Assembly: GCF_028745735.1 (NCBI RefSeq)
Contig: NZ_JAQZSM010000026.1
Span: 1 to 49,211, forward strand
DNA: 49,211 nucleotides
Direction of reading: 5' to 3'
DNA from: Roseinatronobacter alkalisoli
Lineage (GTDB): Bacteria; Pseudomonadota; Alphaproteobacteria; Rhodobacterales; Rhodobacteraceae
Shown here: positions 1-8,501 of the stretch, one piece after another
Layout: each line of letters begins with the position of its first letter
Numbering within the stretch: position 1 is the first letter of the stretch
Position numbers and translations under genes: made by a program
The notes under the pieces: generated by a model
What the model was told of the DNA's origin: nothing
The model's database searches: none
Seen by the model: the letters and a program-made list of their open reading frames with translations, nothing else

Positions 1-2
1 AG

Positions 3-152
3 GCGCTTCTGGACCGCGTCTGGGGGCGCGACATCTATATCGACACGCGCACTGTGGATGTGCATGTGGGAAGGCTGCGCAAGACATTATGCACCACCGG
101 CGGCCCCGACCCCATCCGCACCGTCCGAGGCGCAGGCTACGCCATGGGATAA
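3..152 (+). CDS. phoB: Response regulator, PhoB/OmpR type, C-terminal end (partial)
   Basis: Only the last 49 residues are present; the 5' part lies outside the window. The reading frame starting at base 3 gives a winged-helix DNA-binding end with the recognition-helix pattern RTVDVHVGRLRK followed by the wing sequence RTVRGAGYAMG and a TAA stop. This pattern is characteristic of PhoB, the response regulator that activates phosphate-starvation genes, but the OmpR family shares much of it, so the exact member is inferred. The gene is convergent with cobT, with only 20 bases between the two stop codons, and no clear terminator fits into that gap. Confidence 0.8.
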   Translation, partial: ALLDRVWGRDIYIDTRTVDVHVGRLRKTLCTTGGPDPIRTVRGAGYAMG

Positions 153-172
153 CACCCCAGACCGCGCGACAG

Positions 173-2041
173 CTACATCACGCGCCTGATCCCGCTGAAG
201 CGCGCCCTTGCGCGCGGGTCTTTGTCAAAAAGTGCGGCCAGTTGTTCGGTCATCGCCCCGGCCAGTTGTTCGACATCGGTAATGGTGACCGCGCGTTCGT
301 AATAGCGTGTCACATCATGCCCGATACCGATGGCCAGCAATTCTACTGCGCGGCGGCGTTCGACCAGCGCAATCACATCGCGCAGATGGCGTTCCAGATA
401 ATTGGCCGCATTGACCGACAGGGTTGAATCATCCACTGGCGCGCCATCGGAAATGACCATCAGGATCTTGCGCGCCTCTGGCCGGGCCAGCATGCGGCGA
501 TGCGCCCATTCCAATGCCTCGCCGTCGATATTTTCCTTCAGCAAACCTTCTTTCATCATCAGGCCCAGATTGGGGCGCACGCGCCGCCATGGCGCATCGG
601 CCTGTTTATAGATGATATGGCGCAGGTCATTCAGCCGCCCCGGTTGCGCGCTGCGCCCTTCACCCAGCCAGCGTTCGCGTGATTGCCCGCCTTTCCAGGC
701 GCGGGTGGTAAAGCCCAGGATTTCTACCTTCACATTGCACCGCTCCAGCGTGCGGGCCAGAACATCGGCGCAGATTGCGGCAATGGAAATGGGGCGTCCG
801 CGCATGGACCCGGAATTGTCCAGCAGCAGCGTGACCACAGTATCGCGGAATTCGGTATCTTTTTCCTGCTTGAATGACAGCGGTGTGGTGGGGTTGGCGA
901 CAACCCGCGCCAAGCGGCCCGCATCCAGAATGCCTTCTTCCAGATCAAACAGCCATGACCGGTTCTGCTGCGCCTGCAGGCGGCGCTGCAATTTGTTGGC
1001 AAGCCGCGACACTGCGCCTTTCAGCGGTTCCAGCTGCTGGTCCAGATAGGCGCGCAGGCGTTCCAGTTCCGCCGGTTCGGCCAGATCTTCGGCGCGGATT
1101 TCCTCGTCAAAGGCGGTGCTGAACACCTTGTAGTCTGCGCTTGCTTCGGAATGGGGGGCAGGTGGGGGCGGGTCGAGCGGTGCTTCGCCTTCGGGCATGT
1201 CGGCTTCGTCCGACATCTCGTCGCTGGCATCCTGATCAAGGGCGGCATCGGCCTGCGCGCTGTCCTGTACGGGGCTGTCTTCGTCGCTGTCCTCGTCGGA
1301 TTGTTCATCCTGCCCGGTGCTGTCGGGATTGTCCTGCTCTTCGGGCTGGTCCTCTGCTTCGGTATCGGTGCTGTCATCCTCGTCGCCGGTATCGTCGGGG
1401 TCATCGCCCAACTGGTCGCCATAGCCCAGATCCGCGATCATCTTGCGCGCAAACCGGGCAAAGGCGGTCTGGTCGTTCAGTGCCTGTTCCAACCCCTCCA
1501 GTGTCCCGCCTGCACGTTCTTCGATGAAACCGCGCCACAGGTTCAGCACCTGATCGGCCCCTTGCGGCAGGGCGCGGCCCGTGGCAAGTTCGCGGATCAT
1601 GTAGCTTGCGGCAACGGGCAGGGGGGCATCCTGCCGGTTGCGGATCTGGGCATAGCCCTTGCGGGTCGCGTCATGGGAAATGCGCGCGTCGATATTCTGG
1701 GCGGTGCCCGGCATGTGGCGGGCACCCACCGCTTCGCAACGCGCATCTTCCATGGCCTGATACAGCTCGCGCGCTATCGGACCTGTCGGCAGATAGCGTG
1801 CATGGGTCGCGTCATCATGAAAACGCAGGCGCAATGCCAAAGTGTCCGCCGTGCCGCGCGCCAGTAACACCTCGTCGCGGGTCATGCGGCGGGTGACCTG
1901 TGGCAGGCGCATGGTGTCGCCACTGACGCCCGGCGGATCCACCGAATAGGTGACGGTCATCTCGCGCATATCGGCCATTGTGCGCGTCGCATCTGACAGC
2001 GCTTTCTTGAACGGGTCGGCAGGGTTGTCGGTGCGGGTCAT
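173..2041 (-). CDS. cobT: Cobaltochelatase subunit CobT
   Basis: CobT is the large subunit of the aerobic cobaltochelatase (CobNST), which inserts Co2+ into hydrogenobyrinate a,c-diamide at the expense of ATP in cobalamin synthesis. The 622-residue protein has the expected layout: an N-terminal helical region beginning [17 protein letters not shown], a very acidic low-complexity linker around residues 210-290 rich in D, E and S, and a C-terminal von Willebrand A domain from about residue 400 with the metal-ion-dependent adhesion motif DNSGSMRG. CobT works with the AAA+ subunit CobS, found 3 kb away on the same strand. In many relatives cobS and cobT are close together; here three unrelated genes and at least one terminator separate them, so they are unlikely to share a transcript. 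Confidence 0.95.
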   Translation of the reverse strand: MTRTDNPADPFKKALSDATRTMADMREMTVTYSVDPPGVSGDTMRLPQVTRRMTRDEVLLARGTADTLALRLRFHDDATHARYLPTGPIARELYQAMEDARCEAVGARHMPGTAQNIDARISHDATRKGYAQIRNRQDAPLPVAASYMIRELATGRALPQGADQVLNLWRGFIEERAGGTLEGLEQALNDQTAFARFARKMIADLGYGDQLGDDPDDTGDEDDSTDTEAEDQPEEQDNPDSTGQDEQSDEDSDEDSPVQDSAQADAALDQDASDEMSDEADMPEGEAPLDPPPPAPHSEASADYKVFSTAFDEEIRAEDLAEPAELERLRAYLDQQLEPLKGAVSRLANKLQRRLQAQQNRSWLFDLEEGILDAGRLARVVANPTTPLSFKQEKDTEFRDTVVTLLLDNSGSMRGRPISIAAICADVLARTLERCNVKVEILGFTTRAWKGGQSRERWLGEGRSAQPGRLNDLRHIIYKQADAPWRRVRPNLGLMMKEGLLKENIDGEALEWAHRRMLARPEARKILMVISDGAPVDDSTLSVNAANYLERHLRDVIALVERRRAVELLAIGIGHDVTRYYERAVTITDVEQLAGAMTEQLAALFDKDPRARARFSGIRRVM

Positions 2042-2117
2042 GCGCGCTTGCTCTTGTTGCCAGGGTGGTCATTCCAGAGATAGACCAGCGCTGGCGGAAA
2101 AGAAAGCGCCGCCGCTG

Positions 2118-3035
2118 TCAGAATCGGGGTGTCGGTGCGATGCAATCAATCCCGCGATATTCCGAACAGCCGATCATCACGCCGCTCATGCCGCCCAACT
2201 GGTTGCCAAAGCCGAATGCGCCTGCCGCTTCTTCGGCATTGGGACCATAGAATGCGCCATCCAGCTCGCCCCAGGCTTGCTGCCCGCCATAGGTGAAACT
2301 GGTGTCTTCCGTGTTGAAAAAACGCGCATTGGGGTCGATGGCCGCGTTGTCAAACCCGGCATTCAATGCGGTTGTCAGGCCAGTCGCATCATCGCGCAAT
2401 GTGCCGGTGAACTGACCGGACAGCCGACCTGCGGCAAAATCAGCATCCAGAACCGTGCTCCCGTTGGCCCGGCCTGCAAAACGGTTGCCGCCGCTGATCA
2501 TGCTGGCCCCCGACTGGAATTGCCCTGTGTAGTTTACCGCTGTTCCGGGCAGGTTCACAGTGGCCGTTGTCCCCGGTCCGGCATGGATTGCGGCAAAACC
2601 GTTCTGGTCCTGATTGGGGCCATAGCCATTCACGGCAAAAGCACCGGCATAGGACAGCACACCGCTTAGCTCATTCACCAGATAGGCGCTTTCGGCGTTG
2701 ATTGCCGTACATTCGGGCACTGTGGCCCCGCCGCCCGCACGGTTGCATTGCACGCTGACGCCGACCATCGGGCCATTGTGGAAATCCACCCGCGCCCCGC
2801 TGCCACGCCCCGCGGCATTATAGACCATCGTTGCCTCTACGCCGGCGACCGGGTCCTGCCCGTCGCGTGCCAGCACGCCGCCTGAATTCCCCTGACCTGA
2901 TTGCACCAGCGTATTGCCGGGGCCACTGGTCATGACGTTTGTGTGGGACTGGGGTGCCATGCCCATGCCCCCGTCATCGCCGCAGGCGGTCAGGGCAGTA
3001 ATGGCCAGGCAGGAAACAGCGAATATGCGCAACAT
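2118..3035 (-). CDS. TbpB-like beta-barrel lipoprotein
   Basis: The 305-residue product starts with a short signal peptide ending in a lipobox, LTAC, with the lipidated cysteine at residue 18, so it should be a membrane-anchored lipoprotein. The mature part is rich in Gly, Ala, Asn and Thr. It ends in a pattern of alternating strands (VLDADFAAGRLSGQFTG, ARFFNTEDTSFTYGG, GELDGAFYGPNAEEAAGAFG) typical of the C-terminal eight-stranded barrel of transferrin-binding protein B and related surface lipoproteins. The motif GAFYGPNAEEAAGAFG is the usual hallmark of that barrel. The ligand is unknown, and the fold does not prove iron or transferrin binding. It is divergent from the flavin reductase gene across 256 bases, and downstream it runs towards cobT with a 76-base gap. 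Confidence 0.75.
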   Translation of the reverse strand: MLRIFAVSCLAITALTACGDDGGMGMAPQSHTNVMTSGPGNTLVQSGQGNSGGVLARDGQDPVAGVEATMVYNAAGRGSGARVDFHNGPMVGVSVQCNRAGGGATVPECTAINAESAYLVNELSGVLSYAGAFAVNGYGPNQDQNGFAAIHAGPGTTATVNLPGTAVNYTGQFQSGASMISGGNRFAGRANGSTVLDADFAAGRLSGQFTGTLRDDATGLTTALNAGFDNAAIDPNARFFNTEDTSFTYGGQQAWGELDGAFYGPNAEEAAGAFGFGNQLGGMSGVMIGCSEYRGIDCIAPTPRF

Positions 3036-3246
3036 GATCAGGACTCTCTGGTGGTTTTGAAAATCTGATCATCTGATGCCAGTCAAACATGTCCGAAATT
3101 GGAAGGAATAGCGGTCAAGCTGGCGCAATATTGCGACTTTGGAAACAATTCCTGCCGCAATCACGGTTTTGTCAGCCCCGTGGCCGTTTGCACATTCGCG
3201 CACAGACGCTGTGCAACCCTCTGTGTTTTCAATTGGGAACAAATGT

Positions 3247-3264
3247 TTACCTACATGGTTGTAA
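3247..3264. promoter_or_regulatory. Candidate operator TTAC-N10-GTAA
   Basis: An imperfect palindrome, TTAC separated by ten bases from GTAA, lies 28 bases upstream of the flavin reductase start codon, where a repressor would overlap the promoter. HxlR-type regulators of quinone and flavin oxidoreductases often use TTAC/GTAA half-sites; that link is an inference. No HxlR gene is in the window. Confidence 0.3.
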
Positions 3265-3291
3265 GTTAAAACCAACATGAGAAGGCGCATT

Positions 3292-3879
3292 ATGTCCCAA
3301 ACACCCCGCATTGCCGTGATCTTAGGCTCCACCCGCGAGTCCCGCTTCGGCGACACACCTGCAAAATGGATTCTTGAACGTGCGCAGGCGCGTGATGACT
3401 GGGATGTCGAGTATCTCGACCTGCAGGATTTCGACCTTCCGCTGTTCAACGAAGTGGCATCCAATGCCTGGGCCCCGACAGAAGACCCCAAGGCACGGGC
3501 ATGGCAGGAAAAGATCGGCCAGTTCGACGGCTTCATCTTTGTCACCGCAGAATATAACCGTTCCATCCCCGGCGCATTGAAAAACGCGCTGGATCAGGCC
3601 TATGTCGAATGGAACCGCAAGGCGTTCGGCATTGTCAGCTATGGCTCCGTCGGTGGCACCCGCGCCGCAGAACATCTGCGCACCATCGGGATTGAATTGC
3701 AGATGGTCTCAACCCGCGCGGCCGTACATATCGGCGGCAGCGATTTCTTCACGGTTCACCCCCTGGGCGGTGATCCCAAACCCATGTCAGAGATTGAGGG
3801 CTCTATCGGCCCGTCAGCCGATGCCATGCTGGAAGATCTGGACTGGTGGACCCGCGCGACAATGACCGCACGCGGCTGA
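3292..3879 (+). CDS. NADPH-dependent FMN reductase family protein
   Basis: The 195-residue protein is a single flavodoxin-like domain. The N-terminal phosphate-binding loop GSTRESRFGD holds the FMN phosphate, and TAEYNRSIPGALKNALDQ is the second characteristic flavin-binding stretch of the NADPH-dependent FMN reductase family. Members reduce FMN, quinones, azo dyes or metal oxyanions using NAD(P)H in the cytoplasm; the natural substrate here cannot be told. An upstream in-frame ATG exists at 3277, but the ATG at 3292 was chosen because the Shine-Dalgarno sequence GAGAAGG sits six bases before it and would lie inside the coding region of the longer form. A strong hairpin terminator follows directly, so the gene is probably monocistronic. 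Confidence 0.85.
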   Translation: MSQTPRIAVILGSTRESRFGDTPAKWILERAQARDDWDVEYLDLQDFDLPLFNEVASNAWAPTEDPKARAWQEKIGQFDGFIFVTAEYNRSIPGALKNALDQAYVEWNRKAFGIVSYGSVGGTRAAEHLRTIGIELQMVSTRAAVHIGGSDFFTVHPLGGDPKPMSEIEGSIGPSADAMLEDLDWWTRATMTARG

Positions 3880-3901
3880 TCCGACGGTCTGCTGCAAGAA
3901 C

Positions 3902-3927
3902 AGGGCGCACTTCGGTGCGCCCTTTTT
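3902..3927 (+). terminator. Rho-independent terminator after the flavin reductase
   Basis: A perfect nine-base-pair stem, AGGGCGCAC/GTGCGCCCT, closed by a UUCG tetraloop and followed by a run of T, lies 23 bases after the stop codon. This is a textbook intrinsic terminator. Confidence 0.9.
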
Positions 3928-4000
3928 GCTGGGGGGCAGGGCAGGAATGCGGGACGGAGCGGACAGTCGCTCAGTCGAACAAACGCAAGTCTCTCAGGTG

Positions 4001-4978
4001 TCATTTATCAACATTGAGTTCACTAAGTCTCGAAGTTGATGCCTTACCAATTTCTAGAATCGCAAAGCGGACGGACATTATGTGTTTCTCAACGTCGTCG
4101 CAAGATACCAATAACCGATCTCCAGCGGCTAAATTTTCTCCACTATTTTTTATGTAATCTGGATCAACGACTCCTCTCTTGTGGACAAATAGGTGACGGC
4201 GCTGATTTAACAGCCATAGGTCCCCGGTTAGAGCGCTCGAAACTTCTTGAGAGTTGAATAAAGTTCTCGCAATAGCGCGCAATGCGAAAAGACTGTCTAA
4301 TCGCCTTGTGCCTAAGATAATATCTCCCATTTTATCTGATAGGTCAAACCCAAATTGATTAAGCGACTTTATATCAATTGTTTGCTTTGAGCTTAGATCT
4401 TTAAATCCCGGAGCATTGGCAACCTTAATCGCATCGCCAGGAAACTTATTGAGCCATTGAGTAAAAAAAGATCTACCAAAACTTTCAAATATTGACCAAA
4501 CAGAAATGATTGTCTGGATTTGAAGTTCTTGAAGAGCTTGTTGAATTTTAGCAGATTTCAATTGTCTGCTCAAGTCCATGATAACTTGATCTCTTAAAAA
4601 TATTTTGCCCTCCTCGCTATCAAGAAATCCCTTCATTTTCTCATTTGATCTTTCCAAAATCGCAAAAGGAGAAGTATCCACAACTTCTGCCTTGGGGTTA
4701 GACTTTTTAAGCGCCAAAATACTCTCAGAGGCGTGAATACGATCAAATTTACGTTGAAGCGTATATTCGTTAACCAGCTGATATGGTAGCTCGGCAGCTG
4801 TAATCACTCCAGTAAGCGCTGAAGTCGCTGCAGAAAAGGGTTCGTGAAATATGAACTCAGTATTTGAATAGGGAGCCAACGGCGTCAGAAAGTTTTCGTC
4901 TGAGAAAATAAAGAAATTATCCATAACCTCATTTGCGAGGTCGATAATATTCTCAGAATTAATATCGTCGGATGTCAT
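4001..4978 (-). CDS. AT-rich HEPN-domain-like protein, putative RNase
   Basis: The 325-residue product is mostly predicted helical and matches no core family I know. Two elements suggest a HEPN fold of the RiboL-PSP type. One is a helix at about residues 157-177 with IFESFGRSFF, resembling the first HEPN helix. The other is LNQRRHLFVHKRGVVD at about 258-273, which holds R261-x4-H266, the R-x4-6-H catalytic signature of HEPN ribonucleases, followed by the VVD often seen in that branch. HEPN proteins commonly act as toxins or phage-defence RNases; that role is inference. The gene is visibly AT-rich: two sampled 60-base lines gave 33% and 45% G+C, against about 58% in the adjacent flavin reductase. 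Codon choice also differs from its neighbours, pointing to horizontal acquisition. No antitoxin gene or nucleotidyltransferase partner lies next to it, and its Shine-Dalgarno sequence is poor. Confidence 0.6.
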   Translation of the reverse strand: MTSDDINSENIIDLANEVMDNFFIFSDENFLTPLAPYSNTEFIFHEPFSAATSALTGVITAAELPYQLVNEYTLQRKFDRIHASESILALKKSNPKAEVVDTSPFAILERSNEKMKGFLDSEEGKIFLRDQVIMDLSRQLKSAKIQQALQELQIQTIISVWSIFESFGRSFFTQWLNKFPGDAIKVANAPGFKDLSSKQTIDIKSLNQFGFDLSDKMGDIILGTRRLDSLFALRAIARTLFNSQEVSSALTGDLWLLNQRRHLFVHKRGVVDPDYIKNSGENLAAGDRLLVSCDDVEKHIMSVRFAILEIGKASTSRLSELNVDK

Positions 4979-4983
4979 GGGGT

Positions 4984-5002
4984 TCGATTAATATCTCGAT
5001 TA
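4984..5002. repeat. Direct repeat TCGATTA upstream of the HEPN-like gene
   Basis: Two copies of TCGATTA, 12 bases apart from start to start, lie 6-24 bases upstream of the start codon of the AT-rich gene. A related TCGATA follows. The position suits an operator or translational control site, but no function is shown. The rest of the 231-base gap up to cobS holds no supported gene. Confidence 0.35.
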
Positions 5003-5182
5003 CTCGATAGCTACCTTAATCATCGCTCCTTTGCGATCCAAAAGCAAGGAAAGTCTGCGATACGTCATAAAAGTTAGTTCTCAGATGCGCACTGATCAAG
5101 ATTGGCGAACCGCAGTCTATGCGCTTTTGGCGACGGAACTTAGGTAGACCGTCCGCAATGGGCTCTTCCGCGCACCCCGCAC

Positions 5183-5206
5183 AAAAAAGGGGCCTTGCGG
5201 CCCCTT
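5183..5206 (-). terminator. Rho-independent terminator after cobS
   Basis: Read on the minus strand, a GGGGCC/GGCCCC stem with a four-base loop is followed by six T. It begins four bases past the cobS stop codon and separates cobS from the AT-rich gene downstream. Confidence 0.85.
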
Positions 5207-5209
5207 CAT

Positions 5210-6181
5210 TTACCCCAGTGCCATGCTGACGGCCGATTCCGGCAATTCCTCGTCAAAGCAGCGCTGATAGAATTCCGCCACGGTCTGGCGTTCCAACTCG
5301 TCGCATTTGTTCAGGAAGGACAGCCGGAACGCATAGCCGATGGACCGGAAAATGCGTGCGTTTTCGGCCCAGTTGATGACAGTGCGCGGCGACATGACCG
5401 TGGACAGATCGCCATTCATGAATGCTGTGCGCGTCAGGTCCGCGACAGTCACCATCTGGCTGATTTCCTGCCGGCCCTTGGCGGTGTTATAGGCCGGGTT
5501 CTTGGACAGAACGATGGCGGTTTCCGCGTCATGGCTCAGATAGTTCAGCGTGGCGACCAGTGACCAGCGGTCCATCTGCGCCTGGTTGATCTGCTGCACA
5601 CCATGATACAGGCCCGTCGTGTCGCCCAGACCCACAGTATTCGCTGTGGCAAACAGCCGGAAGCTGGGATGCGGGGTGATGATTTCATTCTGGTCCAGCA
5701 GCGTCAGCTTGCCGTCATGTTCCAGCACGCGCTGGATCACGAACATCACATCGGGGCGGCCCGCGTCATATTCGTCGAACACAATCGCAACCGGGTTGCG
5801 CAGTGCCCAGGGCAGGATGCCTTCCTGAAACTCCGTGACCTGCACCCCTTCCTTCAGCTTGATCGCGTCCTTGCCGATCAGGTCGATGCGGCTGATATGG
5901 CTGTCCAGATTCACCCGCACCGCAGGCCAGTTCAGCCGTGCCGCGATCTGTTCGATATGGGTGGATTTGCCGGTACCGTGATAGCCCTGCACCATGACGC
6001 GGCGGTTATAGGCAAAGCCCGCAAGGATGGCCAATGTCGTGTCTGGGTCGAATTTATACGTCGGGTCCAGCGCAGGCACACGGTCGGTCGCCTCGGCAAA
6101 GCCCTTGACCGTCATGTCACTGTCGATGCCGAATACATCCCGCACATGGATTTCTTCGGTCGGTTTCAATGGTGCCGTCAT
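5210..6181 (-). CDS. cobS: Cobaltochelatase subunit CobS
   Basis: CobS is the AAA+ ATPase subunit of aerobic cobaltochelatase and forms a ring with CobT that drives Co2+ insertion by CobN. The 323-residue protein starts [20 protein letters not shown]. It has the Walker A motif GYHGTGKST at about residue 75 and the Walker B-like [13 protein letters not shown]. The sequence [15 protein letters not shown] is the sensor I region of MoxR/CobS ATPases. A longer open frame reaches 6358 but its extra part is unlike the family, so the ATG at 6181, which restores normal length, was chosen. An intrinsic terminator follows immediately. No cobalamin riboswitch was recognised upstream. Confidence 0.95.
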   Translation of the reverse strand: MTAPLKPTEEIHVRDVFGIDSDMTVKGFAEATDRVPALDPTYKFDPDTTLAILAGFAYNRRVMVQGYHGTGKSTHIEQIAARLNWPAVRVNLDSHISRIDLIGKDAIKLKEGVQVTEFQEGILPWALRNPVAIVFDEYDAGRPDVMFVIQRVLEHDGKLTLLDQNEIITPHPSFRLFATANTVGLGDTTGLYHGVQQINQAQMDRWSLVATLNYLSHDAETAIVLSKNPAYNTAKGRQEISQMVTVADLTRTAFMNGDLSTVMSPRTVINWAENARIFRSIGYAFRLSFLNKCDELERQTVAEFYQRCFDEELPESAVSMALG

Positions 6182-6413
6182 ACTGTCATTTCCCGCGTGA
6201 AAGTGTCGTCGATGCGCGAAGGGGCGCGTTTGCCTAGTCTGTGGAACATATCCCGCGCAGGTGCAAGGGGAAGGGCGCGCGATGATTGCGCTGCCGCGCC
6301 CCTTCCGGTGCCTGCGGTGGTTGGTGTGAAATACTCCCGCCGCGCGGGCAACTTGCACAAACCCGATATTGCCCGCTTTCCAATCGCTGCAGTTCCTGCT
6401 TCAGGATACCCCT

Positions 6414-7799
6414 TCAGGCCCTTGAAACTGCGTCGATAATTCGCGCCCATGACCTGATGCCGCGATGAAAGCTGTCCAGATCATACTTTTCATTTGGCGA
6501 GTGTATCTGATCATCATCCTTGGCAAATCCGATCAGCATGGAATCCATGCCAAGGATCGATTTGAAATAGCCCGCAATCGGGATCGACCCGCCTGCGCCA
6601 ACGAATGCAGCGGGTTTGGGCCATTCGTCGCTCAGGGCTGCGCGCGCGGCTTCAAATGCGGGATGGCTGGTTTCCATGACCGATGCGGGAGATGCGCCAT
6701 GGTCGATGAATTCCACCCGGCAATCGGCGGGAATGCGGGCGCGCACGAAATCACGAAATGCCGCGCGCAATTCCTGCGGATTCTGGCTGCCCACCAAGCG
6801 GAAGCTGACCTTGGCAGATGCGCGCGCAGGCAGCACTGTCTTGAACCCGGCCCCGGTATAGCCTGCGGTCATGCCGTTGATTTCGCATGTCGGGCGCGAC
6901 CAGATCATTTCCAGCGCGCTGCGCCCGGCCTCTCCGGCGGGGTGTTTCAGTCCGACAGACCCCAGAAACGCATCCGCGTCAAAACCCAGCCCGTCCCATT
7001 GGCTGCGCAGCGCGTCGGTCAGTTCCGGCACGCCATCATAAAAACCGGGCAGGGTGACGCGCCCCTGATCATCATGCAGATCGGCCAGAATGCGGGCCAG
7101 AACACGCGCGGGGTTCATCGCCGCCCCGCCAAATGCGCCCGAATGCAGGTCACGCGCCGGGCCGTGAATGATGATTTCTTCGCCCAGAAGCCCGCGCAGC
7201 ATGGTGGTGATGGCGGGGGTCTGCGCGTCAAACAGCCCTGTGTCGCAGATCAGCGCCAGATCGGCGCGCAATGCGTCGCGGTTTGCTTCCAGATAAGGCA
7301 CGAGCGAGGGCGAGCCGCTTTCTTCCTCGCCTTCCATGCAGAATGTCAGCTTCACCGGAAGCGTGCCATGCACCGCCAGCCATGCACGACAGGCCTCAAC
7401 GAAGGTCATCAACTGGCCCTTGTCGTCGGATGCGCCGCGCGCGCGGATCACTTTTCCGTTGGCTGTGTCCTCGATCACGGGGTCAAACGGGTCGGTGTTC
7501 CACAGGTCCAGCGGGTCAACCGGCTGCACATCATAATGGCCATAAAACAGCAAATGCGCCCCATCCTGCGCGCCCCCGGTTGCCACCACCATCGGGTGGC
7601 CGGGCGTTTCATCCTTGCGGGCTGAAAATCCAAGATTATTCAGGTCGTTAACCAGCCATTGCGCGGCGCGGTCGACATCTGATGCAAATGCCGGATCGGT
7701 GGAAACCGATGGGATGCGCAGCAAATCCTGCAACCGGTCCAGGGCATCGGGCAGGTCCTGGTCAATCCGTGCCAGAACCTTGTTCAGGTCGTTTGTCAT
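6414..7799 (-). CDS. M20 family dipeptidase/peptidase
   Basis: This 461-residue protein is a metal-dependent M20 peptidase with the usual two-zinc catalytic domain interrupted by a dimerisation domain. Visible signatures are the metal-binding YGHYDVQPVDP, the bridging aspartate in GASDDKGQ, and the EGEEESGSP loop with the catalytic glutamate pair. The sequence most resembles cytosolic dipeptidases of the CNDP/ArgE group, so cleavage of dipeptides is likely but the substrate is unknown. The open frame extends far upstream to 8144, but that part is not family-like. The ATG at 7799 was preferred over the adjacent ATG at 7802 because GGAG lies six bases upstream of it. The gene runs towards cobS with a 232-base gap, so cotranscription is possible but not shown. 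Confidence 0.9.
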   Translation of the reverse strand: MTNDLNKVLARIDQDLPDALDRLQDLLRIPSVSTDPAFASDVDRAAQWLVNDLNNLGFSARKDETPGHPMVVATGGAQDGAHLLFYGHYDVQPVDPLDLWNTDPFDPVIEDTANGKVIRARGASDDKGQLMTFVEACRAWLAVHGTLPVKLTFCMEGEEESGSPSLVPYLEANRDALRADLALICDTGLFDAQTPAITTMLRGLLGEEIIIHGPARDLHSGAFGGAAMNPARVLARILADLHDDQGRVTLPGFYDGVPELTDALRSQWDGLGFDADAFLGSVGLKHPAGEAGRSALEMIWSRPTCEINGMTAGYTGAGFKTVLPARASAKVSFRLVGSQNPQELRAAFRDFVRARIPADCRVEFIDHGASPASVMETSHPAFEAARAALSDEWPKPAAFVGAGGSIPIAGYFKSILGMDSMLIGFAKDDDQIHSPNEKYDLDSFHRGIRSWARIIDAVSRA

Positions 7800-7903
7800 C
7801 ATGCTCTCCGCGATATGTGTCGGGCGCAGCCTATCAAAGCATCTCGGGCTGTCCAGCCCCGCTTCAGTGTTTATAAGCAGCGAACAGGTTACGATTGATT
7901 CGG

Positions 7904-8320
7904 ATGATAAATGACATGACACCACGCACCCTGCTTCCAATGGCCGCCGCCTTAGTCTGTATGTCTGTTGCGGCAACATATGCCGATCCCGCAAACTTGC
8001 AGCGTTTTGAATTGGCGAACACGCAGATAACCCTGCATCAGCATGGGTTCCTGAATGACGAAGAACTGGCGACATTGCGCCTTGTCGGCCAGAACGAAGA
8101 AGCGCTTGCGCTGTTTCTGCCCGAGGGCAGCGGGTTCGGCGCATTGGCGGTTGCGCCCGCTGACGGGTTTATTCGCAACGGCATGCCTGCGGCTTCGGCT
8201 GTGGCGCTGTCGGATTTGCCGGATATGGAGCGTGCGAAACAGGCCGCCATCGCAGAATGCAACAGCCTGCGCAGCGGTGGACGGGCTTGCGAAATCGTGC
8301 TGGAAATTGCGCCGCGCTGA
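7904..8320 (+). CDS. Small secreted protein of unknown function
   Basis: The 138-residue product has a plain signal peptide (hydrophobic LLPMAAALVCMSVAATYA, with probable cleavage before DPAN) and an otherwise soluble mature domain of about 110 residues. Two cysteines near the C-terminus (AECNSL and GRACEIV) could form a disulfide, consistent with a periplasmic location. I do not recognise a named domain. The start is uncertain: ATG codons at 7904 and 7916 and a TTG at 7895 are in frame, and none has a strong Shine-Dalgarno sequence. It precedes hemA on the same strand by 181 bases that contain an FNR-type site, so the two genes are probably transcribed separately. Confidence 0.7.
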   Translation: MINDMTPRTLLPMAAALVCMSVAATYADPANLQRFELANTQITLHQHGFLNDEELATLRLVGQNEEALALFLPEGSGFGALAVAPADGFIRNGMPAASAVALSDLPDMERAKQAAIAECNSLRSGGRACEIVLEIAPR

Positions 8321-8378
8321 AGATGCGGGGAGTCGCGACAATCGGTCGCTGCAATTTTGATTTGTTCTAATCGCATGT

Positions 8379-8392
8379 TTGATTTAGGTCAA
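8379..8392. promoter_or_regulatory. FNR/FnrL binding site upstream of hemA
   Basis: TTGATTTAGGTCAA fits the FNR-family consensus TTGAY-N4-RTCAA exactly. It lies 110 bases upstream of the hemA start. In Rhodobacter the anaerobic regulator FnrL is known to act on hemA and other tetrapyrrole genes, so low-oxygen control of hemA is the likely meaning. Confidence 0.8.
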
Positions 8393-8501
8393 AGGCAACA
8401 GTTTTCCCCTGTCGTATCAGGGTTCGTATCGGCACGTTGAAAAACATGCGTCAGATAGATATAAAAGAATATGTACCCAGCCAACCGCGAGGGAGAGGGT
8501 C

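Noticed and set aside
173-2041. Long open frames opposite cobT (such as 1151-1867 plus strand)
   Set aside because: They are antisense shadows produced by the codon bias of a G+C-rich gene; the acidic linker of CobT reads as an artificial hydrophobic protein on the other strand.
3069-3566. A 165-residue open frame on the minus strand
   Set aside because: It overlaps the flavin reductase gene antisense and the divergent promoter gap, has no family features and no Shine-Dalgarno sequence.
5085-5147. A 20-codon open frame (MRTDQDWRTAVYALLATELR) beside the AT-rich gene, considered as an antitoxin or gene remnant
   Set aside because: Too short to support, no Shine-Dalgarno sequence, and oriented away from the HEPN-like gene.
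6320-6350. GGGAGTATTTCACACCAACC on the minus strand, considered as a third copy of the GGATATTT..CCAGA word
   Set aside because: Only the TATTT and ACCA parts agree and the preceding hairpin is weak.
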